From Haloterrigena sp. KLK7 (GTDB lineage: Archaea; Halobacteriota; Halobacteria; Halobacteriales; Natrialbaceae): DNA of 64,000 bases. The stretch is taken from assembly GCF_037914945.1 (NCBI RefSeq), contig NZ_CP149787.1, positions 1-64,000 of the forward strand. Reading direction: 5' to 3'. Positions 34,567-43,662 of the stretch are shown one piece after another. The notes under the pieces are model-generated. The model was not told where the DNA came from. It did not search any database and saw only the letters and a program-made list of their open reading frames with translations. Every line of letters starts with the position of its first letter. Position 1 is the first letter of the stretch. The translations under genes and the position numbers were made by a program.

Positions 34567-35436
34567 ATGGACGAGCGGACGGTCGGTATCGGTCTGGTAC
34601 TCGCGTCGGCCGTGGGGTTCGGAACCGTCGGTATCTTCGGGACGCTCGCGGGCGACGTCGGCCTCTCGATTTCGACCATCCTCGTGTTTCGGTTCGCTAT
34701 CGCGACGCTGGCCCTCTGGGGCCTGTTAGTCTTGCAGGGCCGGCGGCGCCTCCTCGGCGGCCGGCCGCTCGGCTGGGCGGCCGTCCTCGGGATCGGCGGC
34801 TACGGCGGCATGAGCGGGTTCTACTTCTGGGGACTCGAGTATCTGACGGCGGGGCTGGTCGCGATCGTGCTCTTCACGTTTCCGGCGATCGTCGTCGTCG
34901 TCACGATCGCGACGAATCCGGAGCGAATCAACCGGACGCTCGTCGCCGCGCTCTGTCTCTCGCTCGGCGGCGTCGCCCTGATCGTCGGCGCGGATCCGGC
35001 CGGCGCCGATCCGCGGGGCGTGCTCATCATGCTCGGCTCGGCGATCTGCTACGCCGGATACATGCTGGGCAGCGAGCGCGTCCTCGAGTCGGTCGAGCCG
35101 CAGGTGCTGACGGCGCACGTATTGCCGGCGTCCGGGCTCCTGTTTCTCGGGATCGGCGTGGTAGGGGGGACGTTCGGGGTGCCGGCGGCAACTGACGCGA
35201 CGGCGTGGGGCATGTTAGTCGCGCTCGCGCTGCTTTCGACGGCGATTCCGATCTGCCTGCTCTATGCGGGCCTGTCCAAAATCGGGGCGAGCAGGGCGAG
35301 TATCATCAGTACGGCCGAACCCGCGGTCGCCGTCGTCCTCGGTGCGGCGGTGCTCGAGGAACCGGTATCGACGACGACGGTGCTGGGCGGGGCGCTGGTC
35401 GTCGTCGGCGTGATCCTGATTCAACGGCGAGGGTAA
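34567..35436 (+). CDS. EamA/DMT-family transporter
   Basis: 289-aa member of the drug/metabolite transporter superfamily: ten predicted transmembrane helices in two EamA halves. The first half starts TVGIGLVLASAVGFGTVGIF and the second has MLGSAICYAGYMLGSERVLE and the typical ending IISTAEPAVAVVLGAAVLEEPVS, with a Pro in helix 9. These proteins export amino acids or other metabolites. The family is large and the substrate is not inferable. Neighbours do not help. Confidence 0.85.
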   Translation: MDERTVGIGLVLASAVGFGTVGIFGTLAGDVGLSISTILVFRFAIATLALWGLLVLQGRRRLLGGRPLGWAAVLGIGGYGGMSGFYFWGLEYLTAGLVAIVLFTFPAIVVVVTIATNPERINRTLVAALCLSLGGVALIVGADPAGADPRGVLIMLGSAICYAGYMLGSERVLESVEPQVLTAHVLPASGLLFLGIGVVGGTFGVPAATDATAWGMLVALALLSTAIPICLLYAGLSKIGASRASIISTAEPAVAVVLGAAVLEEPVSTTTVLGGALVVVGVILIQRRG

Positions 35437-35466
35437 CGACGCCGTCGGGGCCGACCTGCGGTCACG

Positions 35467-35537
35467 TGCGATCGCTGCGATAGAACGCGATCGTCGCGAC
35501 TGATTCCGGTGGTCAGATGCGATCGCTGCGATAGAAC
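35467..35537. repeat. Two direct repeats of a 20-bp unit resembling the nosL 3' end
   Basis: TGCGATCGCTGCGATAGAAC occurs exactly at 35467-35486 and 35518-35537 (51-bp period). Read on the minus strand the copies end in FYRSDRI-stop and FYRSDRT-stop, like the true end of the adjacent NosL gene (IYRGNRM-stop at 35547). They look like partial duplications of the gene's last codons placed just past its stop codon. Confidence 0.7.
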
Positions 35538-35546
35538 ACGTAGTGG

Positions 35547-36140
35547 TCACATGCGATTGCCGCGGTAGATCTCGGCCGTCTCGCGGTCGATCTCGTCGAA
35601 CTCGATGATATCGTCCTCGGTCAACGCTTCGGCGTCGTACTCCTCGAGGAAGGCGACGGCGTCGTCCCGGTCGGCGAACGTCCGCGGATTGATCCCCATC
35701 TTATCGTCGACCGCGTGCTCGTCGGTAATGAGCACGAAGTACGCCTCGGTGGCGTCGACGAGGTCGCCCGTCTCGTAGTCGACGGTCCAGGCGCCGGTGA
35801 CGGGCGACTCGACCGTGTTCGCGACGAGATAGGCGAACATGCAGCCCGAGGTGTCGAAGGCGGCCCCCTCTCCGTTCTCGTGGGCGACCTGACTGTGCCA
35901 GTTGGAGTAGTCGGCCGGCGTCATATTGCAGACCGGGCAGTTCTGGTCGTCGGTGAACGCGACGGGTTCGCCGCCCGGATGGTCGATGGTCGGATCGAAC
36001 GTCCGTTTCTCGTCCGTATCCTCGTTGGCGGAGTCGTCTTCGCCACCGCCAAGACAGCCAGCGCCCCCCGCGAGCGCGCTCGCCCCGAGCAGTCCGAGTA
36101 GCCGTCGCCGCTCGAGAGTCCCCGCGTTCGGTCCGGTCAT
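35547..36140 (-). CDS. nosL: NosL-type copper-binding lipoprotein
   Basis: 197-aa lipoprotein: Tat-like ERRRLLGLLGASALAGGAGC gives a lipobox Cys29. The NosL signature CPVCNM (Cys68, Cys71, Met73) binds Cu(I), followed by HSQVAHENGEGAAFDTSGCMFAYL with a further Cys and Met. NosL delivers copper to nitrous-oxide reductase in nos operons, but no nosZ is present here, so it may serve another cuproenzyme. Two short repeats of its last codons follow its 3' end. Confidence 0.85.
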   Translation of the reverse strand: MTGPNAGTLERRRLLGLLGASALAGGAGCLGGGEDDSANEDTDEKRTFDPTIDHPGGEPVAFTDDQNCPVCNMTPADYSNWHSQVAHENGEGAAFDTSGCMFAYLVANTVESPVTGAWTVDYETGDLVDATEAYFVLITDEHAVDDKMGINPRTFADRDDAVAFLEEYDAEALTEDDIIEFDEIDRETAEIYRGNRM

Positions 36141-36243
36141 ACAGTAGCTACCACGGCGACGGCCAAAACGAGCGTGGTTCGACCGCCGAACCGCGTCGAC
36201 GGAGTCGTCGGTCGACCGTCGGCTGCGACGTCCAGTGATCGTC

Positions 36244-36741
36244 TCACTCGAGGCGTTCCTTCGTCAGTCGATGCCGCGTGCGGAACATCGCTTCGAAGCC
36301 GACCCTCGAGAACGGCGTCGCGGCGTCGGTGAGCAGTCCCACGCCGGCGACGCCGCTGCCCGGGAGTTCGTACGCGACGTGATCCCGGAGCACCGTCCGC
36401 TCGCCGTCGGCGAAGAAGGCGTGAGTGTGCTCCCAGCGATCGAACGGCCCGCGGACCATCTCGTCGCGGAAGTACGCGCTGCCGTCGCCGCGTTCGCGGT
36501 CCGTGATCAGCGACGTCCAGCGCTGGCGCGGCCCGACGCCGAACGGCCGTATCGACAGCGAGAGCTCGGTTCCGGCCTCGAGTCGCTCCGGATCGGTAGT
36601 CCCGTCGGGCCCGATCACCGACTCGACGCGCAGCCCCATCCAGTCGGGCGTCACCCCCTCGAGGCCCTCGACTCGCGAGTGAAACGCCCAGACGTCCGCG
36701 AGCGGCGCGTCGATCGTCGTCCGGCGGTCGTAGGTCGCCAT
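36244..36741 (-). CDS. SRPBCC-fold (START-like) protein
   Basis: 165-aa protein with the Bet v1/START-like fold: an initial strand RRTTIDAPLADVWAFHSRVEG, GVTPDWMGLRVES, a central strand pair and the C-terminal helix AATPFSRVGFEAMFRTRHRLTKER. Members bind lipids, polyketides or other hydrophobic ligands. The family call is from fold pattern; ligand unknown. It precedes lrpA1 on the map but is not in one transcript with it (73-bp gap, same strand). Confidence 0.75.
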   Translation of the reverse strand: MATYDRRTTIDAPLADVWAFHSRVEGLEGVTPDWMGLRVESVIGPDGTTDPERLEAGTELSLSIRPFGVGPRQRWTSLITDRERGDGSAYFRDEMVRGPFDRWEHTHAFFADGERTVLRDHVAYELPGSGVAGVGLLTDAATPFSRVGFEAMFRTRHRLTKERLE

Positions 36742-36814
36742 CGCGCGTCGCTACGCCGGCCGGCGGGAAAACTGGACGGCCAAACGACGGGCGAGGCGTC
36801 GGCCACCGAGCCGA

Positions 36815-37243
36815 CTACTTTAGTCGTTCCTGGAGGAAAGAGGGATGTGCCGCAGTGACGCCGTCGATCTCGAGCAGTTGATCGGAGATGATCTCGCCCA
36901 GCGCGTCGCCGTCCGCCGCGCGGACCTCGGCCATCAGCATGTGGTCGCCGCTGGAGCTGTACAGCGCCTCGATCTCGTCCAAGTCCTTCAGCGCCTTCGT
37001 CGCCTCGACGTAGCGCTCGCTCGAGACGTCGATCCCCACCATCGCGATCGTCTTGCTCGAGAGTTTCTTCGGGTCGATGTCGGCCGAGTAGCCGACGATG
37101 ACGCCGTCCTCCTCGAGCTGGTTGATGTACTTGCGAACGGTCGGTTTCGAGACGTTCGCCCGCTCGGCGATCTCGGCGTAAGACGCCTGAGCGTCCTCCT
37201 CGAGCACCTCGAGGATGCGATCTTCCGTAGCCTGTGTACTCAT
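36815..37243 (-). CDS. lrpA1: Lrp/AsnC family transcriptional regulator LrpA1
   Basis: 142-aa regulator with an N-terminal HTH (ASYAEIAERANVSKPTVRKYINQLEEDGVI, about residues 20-49) and a RAM ligand-binding domain (AMVGIDVSSERYVEATKALKDLDEIEALYSSSGDHMLMAEVRA). The sequence is nearly identical to what I remember of Halobacterium LrpA1, which represses aspB and responds to amino acids. The start is followed by a normal ATG; the upstream has AT-rich bases (about 37244-37290) that may contain its operator. Confidence 0.9.
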   Translation of the reverse strand: MSTQATEDRILEVLEEDAQASYAEIAERANVSKPTVRKYINQLEEDGVIVGYSADIDPKKLSSKTIAMVGIDVSSERYVEATKALKDLDEIEALYSSSGDHMLMAEVRAADGDALGEIISDQLLEIDGVTAAHPSFLQERLK

Positions 37244-37386
37244 GCTACTCTCTTTTGCTCCGGCGGAAAAATATCTTTTGTATACGAAAACGACCGATAC
37301 GTCGGGGTAAACGACACCGACGTGAGGTGTTCGACCGCCGGATCGCCGGACTTATTCTCGCGGTGACCCCAGGTTCGCTATCCGAG

Positions 37387-37707
37387 ATGGTCGAGCCCAA
37401 TCACGTCAGCGGGATCGTCTGGTTGTGCTGTGGCGTCGCGATCCTGGCGCTCGGCTCCCTCATCGCCGTCCGCGGTCGGGCCGACCTCCATTCCGACTAC
37501 GACGAGTCGGTCGATCCGGCGTACGTCTCCCGGTGGGCCGGCGGCACGGCCCTGCTCATGGGCGCGCTCGTCGTCGCCTACGCCGTCCGGGAACTGCTCT
37601 ACGGTTTCGATCCCCTCCTGCTCGGCGGACTCATCGCCGCGTTGCTCGCGTTGAGTTACCTCTCGAAACTGTTCGCCCGCGGCTTCGGCGCGGGCGGCCG
37701 CGACTGA
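37387..37707 (+). CDS. Small polytopic membrane protein, 106 aa
   Basis: 106 aa with three hydrophobic helices (VSGIVWLCCGVAILALGSLIAV, GGTALLMGALVVAYAVRELL, PLLLGGLIAALLALSYLSKLF) and a Gly-rich C-terminus. The loop HSDYDESVDPAYVSRWAGG resembles DUF3784-type membrane proteins. The start MVEPNHVSG at 37387 follows a TATA-like TTATTCTC at about 37353-37360. Function unknown. Confidence 0.6.
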   Translation: MVEPNHVSGIVWLCCGVAILALGSLIAVRGRADLHSDYDESVDPAYVSRWAGGTALLMGALVVAYAVRELLYGFDPLLLGGLIAALLALSYLSKLFARGFGAGGRD

Positions 37708-37760
37708 ATCGGAGCGCGGCCGCCGTCCCGATCGGCCACCGCCCCCTCGACAGCGTGTAA

Positions 37761-37770
37761 CAATTTATTT
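37761..37770 (+). promoter_or_regulatory. TATA box of the LolA-like lipoprotein gene
   Basis: AATTTATTTG about 30 nt before the ATG at 37796. Confidence 0.45.
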
Positions 37771-37795
37771 GTCGAACGAATCACGGTGAAGTCGT

Positions 37796-38959
37796 ATGGA
37801 ACCGACACGCCGCGGGTTCGTCGCGCTCGGCTGCGGAGCAGTGACGACGGCGGTGGCGGGCTGTCTGAACGTCGGCGGCAGCGTCGAGACGACGGCCGCG
37901 GACCTCGAGTCGACGCTGGCCGAGCTCGACCGTCCGGAGACCGTGATCGCGACGGTCGAGACGACGTTCGATCGGGACGAGACGACGAGCGTCGCGACGA
38001 ACGAGATCAGAGCGCGGCTCACCGGCGAGACGTACGTCGAGGGCAGCAGCGACGACGCGACGTTTCGGAACGTCGACGACGGCGACCGGGGCTGGTTCCA
38101 CGACCTCGAGCGAAACCGAGTGGCGGTGCTGGACTCGCAGCGGACCGGCGAGAGCCACATCGAGTACATCTACGGCGAGACGACGACGTACTTCGACCAA
38201 CTCGAGGCGCGGCTCCGCGCGGCGACGACCCTCGACGGTCGGGAGGTCTACCACGTCCGATTCGACTCCCCGCCGGACGAGACCGTCGAGCGATCGATCG
38301 GCGTCCTCGTCGGCAACACGGAGTACGTGCTCCCGCTCGAGACAAAGGACCGCGAGGAGACGGCGTTCCAGAAGCGCGTCGATCGGATCGACGTCTGGTT
38401 CGACCGGGAGACGCTGTTCCCGGTCAAGCAGGTCATCGAGACCAGCGACGTCGACCTCGAGGCGGTCTGCACGACGCTCTCGCTCGGCGAGCCGGTCGAC
38501 GACGAACTGTTCGCGTACGAGCCGCCGGCGGACGCCCTCGTCGAGGAACACGTCTTTCCGTACCTCGACCGGTACGACTCGCTCGCGGACGCCGAAGCCG
38601 CGGCGGGCGTCGAAATGGTGCCCCCGACGCGCGTCCCCGAACGGTTCGAGCGCGCCGCGGCCGCCGTCGCCGACTACCCGTACGCGGACGATCTGCGGGC
38701 GGTCTCGGTCAGGTACGCCGGCGACGAGTCCGTCGGCGAGTCGATCCGGGTCGGTGTCTGCACCGGGTCCCGACCGTTCGAACTCGACGGCGAGGCGGTC
38801 ACCGTCGACGGCGTCTCCGGAACGATCGTCGAGAGCGACCTCGGCACGACCGTCGAGTGGCCCTGCGGCGAGCGGACGTACTACGTCGTCGCGACCGCAT
38901 CGGTCGATCGGGAGACGGTCCTCTCGGTCGCGGAATCGGTCGACGAAGACTGCGATTAA
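37796..38959 (+). CDS. LolA-like lipoprotein, paralogue 1
   Basis: 387-aa exported lipoprotein: twin-Arg region (PTRRGFVALGCG) and lipobox AVAGC near residue 23. The body has the pattern of haloarchaeal LolA-like proteins: VETTFDRDE, a beta-rich middle (DLERNRVAVLD...), the repeat-like DGREVYHVRFDSPPDETVERSI and TEYVLPLETKDREET, DVWFDRETLFPVKQVIETSDVDLEAVCT, then FAYEPPADALVEEH, and a C-terminal DUF4367-like domain ending with two Cys (PCGERTYYVV, DEDCD). A related gene lies at 47096-48244. LolA folds bind hydrophobic ligands; in archaea the cargo is unknown. Confidence 0.7.
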   Translation: MEPTRRGFVALGCGAVTTAVAGCLNVGGSVETTAADLESTLAELDRPETVIATVETTFDRDETTSVATNEIRARLTGETYVEGSSDDATFRNVDDGDRGWFHDLERNRVAVLDSQRTGESHIEYIYGETTTYFDQLEARLRAATTLDGREVYHVRFDSPPDETVERSIGVLVGNTEYVLPLETKDREETAFQKRVDRIDVWFDRETLFPVKQVIETSDVDLEAVCTTLSLGEPVDDELFAYEPPADALVEEHVFPYLDRYDSLADAEAAAGVEMVPPTRVPERFERAAAAVADYPYADDLRAVSVRYAGDESVGESIRVGVCTGSRPFELDGEAVTVDGVSGTIVESDLGTTVEWPCGERTYYVVATASVDRETVLSVAESVDEDCD

Positions 38960-39024
38960 CGAGGCCGACTTCGAATCGCGGCGAAAATGGAGCGCTCGGT
39001 GCGCCGAACCGCGGCGGCGAGCGA

Positions 39025-39960
39025 TTACTTGTGGCGGTCGAGCAGGTCGTAGCTGCGCTCCCACTCGGCGTCGTCGTCGAAGTAGCGCTCGGCCAGCGGC
39101 TGGTCGGGCATCTCGCCGACGGCGTGTTTCTCCTGGGAGTAGGAGGGACGGTCGTCCTCGACGTAGTACCGTCCCGTCAGGACGGTCCCCTCGTTGAGGA
39201 CGTCCTCGGTCTCGCGCATCATCTCGGCGGCTTCCGCACGGTCGTGGACGTCGAAGTCGTAGTCGTCGGACTCCTGGACGTCGATGTACGGGACGTACTG
39301 TCGCGCGTCCTTGTTCCAGGTGGGACACTGGGTCAGGAAGTCGACGTGGGCGAAGCCGTCGTGTTCGATGGCCTCCTTGATGATCTCCTTGGCCTGGTTC
39401 GGGTTGACCGCGGCGGTGCGAGCGATGTAGCTCGCGCCGGCGTTCAGCGACGTCGACAGCGGTCGCAGCGGCGTCTTCGCGCTGCCCGACGGCTGAGTCT
39501 TGGACTTGTGGCCCTTCGGACTCGTGGGCGAGGTCTGCCCCTTCGTCAGCCCGAAGATCTCGTTGTTGAACACGATGTACGTGATGTCGTGGTTCTCCCG
39601 GGCCGTGTGGATGAAGTGGTTGCCGCCGATCCCGTAGCCGTCGCCGTCACCGCCGGCGGCGATGACCTCGAGTTCGGGGTTGGCGAGCTTCGCGGCCCGA
39701 GCGACGGGCAGCGAGCGGCCGTGGATCGTGTGGAAGCCGTACGTGTCCAGGTAGCTGTTCAGCTTGCCGGAACAGCCGATCCCGGTGACGGTCAGCACCT
39801 CTTCGGGGGTCTTCCCGACTTCGGGAAGCGCCTGCTTCAGCGACTTCAGGACGCCGAAGTCCCCACAGCCCGGACACCAGGTCGGCTGCGGTTCGACACC
39901 GGGCGTGTACTCGTCCCGGTCGATCTCGCGTTCCTCACCGATCGCGTTGAATGCACTCAT
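39025..39960 (-). CDS. korB: 2-oxoacid:ferredoxin oxidoreductase, beta subunit
   Basis: 311-aa subunit that binds thiamine diphosphate and one iron-sulfur cluster. Key motifs: the cluster Cys in TWCPGCGDFG, TGIGCSGKLNSYLDTYGFHT and the TPP-binding AAGGDGDGYGIGGNHFIHTARENHDITYIVFNNEIFGLTKGQTSPT. Partner korA is 3 bp upstream on the same strand. Together they oxidise 2-oxoglutarate (or a related 2-oxoacid) to the CoA thioester and reduce ferredoxin; the choice of Kor over Por is from similarity of the N-terminus to haloarchaeal Kor. Confidence 0.9.
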   Translation of the reverse strand: MSAFNAIGEEREIDRDEYTPGVEPQPTWCPGCGDFGVLKSLKQALPEVGKTPEEVLTVTGIGCSGKLNSYLDTYGFHTIHGRSLPVARAAKLANPELEVIAAGGDGDGYGIGGNHFIHTARENHDITYIVFNNEIFGLTKGQTSPTSPKGHKSKTQPSGSAKTPLRPLSTSLNAGASYIARTAAVNPNQAKEIIKEAIEHDGFAHVDFLTQCPTWNKDARQYVPYIDVQESDDYDFDVHDRAEAAEMMRETEDVLNEGTVLTGRYYVEDDRPSYSQEKHAVGEMPDQPLAERYFDDDAEWERSYDLLDRHK

Positions 39961-39963
39961 TGG

Positions 39964-41865
39964 TTAGTCACCTGCAGCGGGTTCGATTCGTACCTGTGCG
40001 GTTGGCTGACGGTCCTCGTCGGCGAGGTTGACCTCGTAGCCTTCGACGATCTCGGCGGGTTCGAAGGGGTTGCCGTTGAACTTCAGCAGGCTGGTCATCT
40101 TGTCGCCGAAGCGGCCCAGCTCCTTCTGGATCAGGCCGCGGAACTGCGCGGTGGCGTTCATCTCGACGACCATCGCCTCGTCGACGCTCTCGAGGAACTC
40201 CGTCACTTCCTTCTCGGCGAAGGGCATCATGTCGGAGACGCTGATCCCCTTTACCGAGTGTCCTTGCGCGTTCAGGCGCTCGATAGCCTCCGCGACGGCA
40301 CCCTGGGAGGAGCCCCAGGTGATGATGCCGTACTCGGCGTCTTCCGGACCGAAGTAGGTCTGGGTCGAGTCCCGTTCCTCGTCGAGCTCCGCGCGGATCG
40401 ACTCGAGCTTCTCGAGTCGGCGCTCCATCTGCGCGACGCGGTTGTCGGGATCCTCGCTGATGTGCCCGACGGGGCTGTGCTCGTTCCCGGTCGCGAGGTA
40501 GCGTCCGCCCTTCTGGCCGGGGATCGAGCGGGGTGCGACGCCGTTTTCGGCGTCCTCGTGGTTGAACCGCTTGAACTTCCCGGAGTTGTCGTGTGCGGCC
40601 TCCCGGAGTTCCTCCTCGGTCAGCGTCGAGCCGAGATCCGGCTGCGGTTCGCGGTCGAAGAACTCGACGTCGACGTTGGTGTTCTCGCCGGAGAGCTTCT
40701 GGTCGTAGATGACGATCGCGGGGATCTGGTAGTCCCAGGCGATCTCGAAGGCCAGTCGCGTCTGTTCGTAGGCCTCTTCGATGTTCCCGGGCGCGAAGAC
40801 GACGCGCTGGGAGTCGCCCTGGCTCGTGTAGAGGACGTGCTCTAAGTCGGCCTGTTCGGGCTTCGTCGGCATCCCGGTCGAGGGACCCGCACGCATCGAC
40901 TCGACGAGGACGAGCGGCGTCTCGGTCATCTCCGCGAGCCCCAGCGGTTCGCTCATCAGCGCGAAGCCGCCGCCGGAGGACCCGGACATGGCCTTGACGC
41001 CGGCGTGGCTCGCACCGACCGCGAGGGCCGCCGCGGCGATCTCGTCCTCGACCTGTTCGGAGACCCCGCCCATGTCGGGGAAGTTCTGGCTGAGGATGGT
41101 GAACACGTCCGTCCACGGCGTCATCGGGTAGCCGGCGATGAACCGACAGCCCGCGTCGATCGCGCCGTAGGCGATCGCGTTCGACCCCGACAGCAGCGCC
41201 TGCTCGGTCTCGTGGGAGCCCTCGGGCACGCGCAGGTCGTGTTCGAAGTCGTACTCCTCCTGGGTCATCTCGTAGGCCTCGTGGAGGATCTCGAGGTTCG
41301 ACTCGAGGATGTCCCCGCCCATGGCGTCGGACATCAGGTCCTCGATGTGCTCGAGTTCCATGTCGAGCAGCGCCGCCGTCACACCCACGCCGGCGGTGTT
41401 GCGCATGACCTCGCGGCCGTGCTCCTTGGCGAGTCCGCGCAGATCAACCGGGAAGACGTGCCAGTCGTTCTCCTCCGCGCGCTCGTGGAGGTTGACGGCC
41501 TCGACGTCCTCCTCGCTGATCAGTCCCTCGTCGTAGACGATGACTCCGCCTTCGCGGAGTTCGTCTAAGTTCTCCGAGAGGGGCTTGATCTCCTCGTTGC
41601 CGTAGTAGGCCTCCTCCTGGGGGTTCCGAGCGAACGAGTCGCCCAGCGACAGCAGGCAGTTGTAGCCGTCTCCCCGTGACTGTACCTCCCGATCTGCGGC
41701 TCGGATTTCGACGTACGTGTGGCCGCCGCGGATTCGCGACGGATAGTGTCGATGGGTGAATACGTCGAGCCCCGAGCGCATTAGCGCCTTGGCAAAGTTC
41801 TGGCTCGTCGAGTCGATCCCGTCGCCGGAACCGCCCGCGATTCGCCAGATGAGTTCGTCGCTCAT
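39964..41865 (-). CDS. korA: 2-oxoacid:ferredoxin oxidoreductase, alpha (gamma-alpha fused) subunit
   Basis: 633-aa subunit with an N-terminal gamma domain (LIWRIAGGSGDGIDSTSQNF, about 1-190) fused to the alpha/pyrimidine-binding domain (SGSNAIAYGAIDAGCRFIAGYPMTP, AAALAVGASHAGVKAMSGSSGGGFALMSE and the CoA-side PSTGMPTKPEQADL). It forms an operon with korB, which starts 3 bp downstream of its stop. In haloarchaea this enzyme replaces NAD-dependent 2-oxoglutarate dehydrogenase in the citric acid cycle. Confidence 0.9.
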   Translation of the reverse strand: MSDELIWRIAGGSGDGIDSTSQNFAKALMRSGLDVFTHRHYPSRIRGGHTYVEIRAADREVQSRGDGYNCLLSLGDSFARNPQEEAYYGNEEIKPLSENLDELREGGVIVYDEGLISEEDVEAVNLHERAEENDWHVFPVDLRGLAKEHGREVMRNTAGVGVTAALLDMELEHIEDLMSDAMGGDILESNLEILHEAYEMTQEEYDFEHDLRVPEGSHETEQALLSGSNAIAYGAIDAGCRFIAGYPMTPWTDVFTILSQNFPDMGGVSEQVEDEIAAAALAVGASHAGVKAMSGSSGGGFALMSEPLGLAEMTETPLVLVESMRAGPSTGMPTKPEQADLEHVLYTSQGDSQRVVFAPGNIEEAYEQTRLAFEIAWDYQIPAIVIYDQKLSGENTNVDVEFFDREPQPDLGSTLTEEELREAAHDNSGKFKRFNHEDAENGVAPRSIPGQKGGRYLATGNEHSPVGHISEDPDNRVAQMERRLEKLESIRAELDEERDSTQTYFGPEDAEYGIITWGSSQGAVAEAIERLNAQGHSVKGISVSDMMPFAEKEVTEFLESVDEAMVVEMNATAQFRGLIQKELGRFGDKMTSLLKFNGNPFEPAEIVEGYEVNLADEDRQPTAQVRIEPAAGD

Positions 41866-42283
41866 AGCTAAATCAGTGGCCGGTGGGCCGACCGTGCCGT
41901 GATTTTGCTCTACGTGACCTAAAGCCTTTGCTATACATTGCCATAGATCTATCGTGAAGAATGTACAACCACACAGTATATACCATCAAAGACCATTATA
42001 TTTGGAGGAGAGTCGAGCGATAGTTGCTATTTGTGACGAAATGTTCAGCGTAGGCGACCGGACAGTTCGCGATTATTGCCCAGCAGAGAATGATTATATA
42101 CTGGAGACGACTCGATGAAAGGGCCATTCGGCTCGCTGTGGTGAGAGAAATTACCCGTAGTCAACGGCAATCAGGCGCTCGCCGGCCGGGCAGACAGCGA
42201 GGGGCGACCGTCGACGACAGTCGAAACTCGACGGGCGGTCGGACTCGAGCGCTCGAGTCCGACGTCGAAAAACCGGTCGCGGA
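41866..42283. other. AT-rich intergenic region upstream of korAB
   Basis: 418 bp between korA (start) and the end of aroC. Unusually AT-rich for this genome with several TATA-like stretches, including TATACATTGCC, CCATTATATTTGGAGGAG (about 41993-42010) and GATTATATACTGG (about 42091). It must contain the kor promoter. A 25-codon frame at 42041-42118 (MFSVGDRTVRDYCPAENDYI...) has a TATA stretch and a GGAGGAG upstream, but the spacing is poor and no homology is apparent, so it is not called as a gene. Confidence 0.4.
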
Positions 42284-43435
42284 CTACTCGTTCTGCGGGT
42301 TACTCGGGTGGTAGTCCGTGTCGTACTCGCCGGGCTGACCGTCGACGCGGTCGGGGTTGATCCGACCCGACAGCAGCATGAAGTCGACGAGCGTCAGCGC
42401 GAGCATCGCCTCAACGACGGGAACGCCTCGCGGCGGGAGGACGGGGTCGTGGCGGCCGATGACCTTCTCCTCCTTGAGCTCGCCCGTCTCCCAGTCGGCG
42501 GTCTGCTGGGACTTGGGGATCGAGGTCGGCGCGTGCAGCGTGACCTCGCCGTAGATCGGCTCGCCGGAGCTGATCCCGCCCTGAATACCGCCGTGGTCGT
42601 TCTCGACCGGCGTCGGGTTCCCCTCCTCGTCGAACTCCCAGTCGTCGTTACGTTCCTTGCCCGTCCACTCTCGAGCCTCGCGGCCGAGGCCGAACTCGAA
42701 GGCCGTCGTCGCCGGCACCGCCATCATGGCCTGTCCGAGTCGCGCGGACAGCGAGTCGAACCGAGGTGCGCCGAGGCCGACGGGGACGCCCTGGGCCTCG
42801 AAGTAGATGCTACCGCCGATGGAGTCGCCCTCCTCCTGGTACTCCTCGATCAGTTCCTGCATCTCCGCGGCGGTCTCGGGGTGGGCACACCGGACGTCGT
42901 TCTCCTCGGAGTGTTCTTTGATCTCCTCGAAGCTCACCTCGGGCGCCTCGACGTCGCCGATCTGGTTGACGTGGGCCTTGAGTTCGATCCCCTCTCGTGC
43001 GAGGAGCTTCTTCGCGACGGCGCCCGCGGCGACCCAGTTGACGGTCTCGCGGGCCGACGAGCGGCCGCCACCGCCCCAGTTGCGGGTGCCGAACTTCGCC
43101 GAGTAGGTGAAGTCGCCGTGGCTCGGCCGCGGCGCGGTGATGAAGGGCTCGTACTTGCCCGAGCGGGCGTCCTTGTTCTGAATGACCAGCCCGATCGGCG
43201 TCCCGGTCGTGTAGCCGTCCTGGATCCCCGACTTGATCGAGACGTCGTCGGGCTCGCCGCGGCTGGTCGTGATCATCGACTGACCCGGCTTTCGCCGATC
43301 GAGGTCCTCCTGAATGTCCTCCTCCGAGAGCTCGAGGCCGGCGGGACAGCCCGAGATGGTACAGCCCATCGCCTCCCCGTGGCTCTCGCCGAACGTGGTC
43401 ACCTGAAAGAGGCGACCGAAGCGGTTGCCGTTCAT
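42284..43435 (-). CDS. aroC: Chorismate synthase
   Basis: 383-aa enzyme that makes chorismate, the last common step of the shikimate pathway. Family motifs: MNGNRFGRLFQVTTFGESHG at the start, GCTISGCPAGL, RSSARETVNWVAAGAVAKKL with the conserved Arg/Glu, GDSIGGSIYFEAQGVPVGLG and PVLPPRGVPVVEAMLALTL. The family requires reduced FMN. The start at 43435 matches the family; a longer in-frame extension is not. aroA lies 2.2 kb away on the same strand, with a lipoprotein and a thiolase gene between. Confidence 0.95.
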   Translation of the reverse strand: MNGNRFGRLFQVTTFGESHGEAMGCTISGCPAGLELSEEDIQEDLDRRKPGQSMITTSRGEPDDVSIKSGIQDGYTTGTPIGLVIQNKDARSGKYEPFITAPRPSHGDFTYSAKFGTRNWGGGGRSSARETVNWVAAGAVAKKLLAREGIELKAHVNQIGDVEAPEVSFEEIKEHSEENDVRCAHPETAAEMQELIEEYQEEGDSIGGSIYFEAQGVPVGLGAPRFDSLSARLGQAMMAVPATTAFEFGLGREAREWTGKERNDDWEFDEEGNPTPVENDHGGIQGGISSGEPIYGEVTLHAPTSIPKSQQTADWETGELKEEKVIGRHDPVLPPRGVPVVEAMLALTLVDFMLLSGRINPDRVDGQPGEYDTDYHPSNPQNE

Positions 43436-43662
43436 TACGGGTTCCTCGGAGACGGGGCCACTTAGCGGTGCAGGATCTCCGGCGGACGGTGGCCACCGAA
43501 CCGATTCCGAGCGACTCGACCGAACGCGGCGCTCGAGGCGAACTCCCGTTCGAGCGTCGGCCGCGAAATGACCGACGTGCAGACTCTCCCGAAATCCTGA
43601 ATTCGACTGCCTCAGCCCACCCAAAGCGTCTTTGATCCGAGTGGTGTAAGTGGTGTCACACT

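Noticed and set aside
37786-40845. Long plus-strand frame overlapping the lipoprotein, korB and korA.
   Set aside because: Opposite frame of real genes; low-complexity Arg-rich content.
42041-42118. 25-codon frame in the korA upstream region with GGAGGAG nearby.
   Set aside because: Spacing between the TATA stretch, the GGAGGAG and the ATG does not fit either leaderless or SD initiation, and no homology is apparent.
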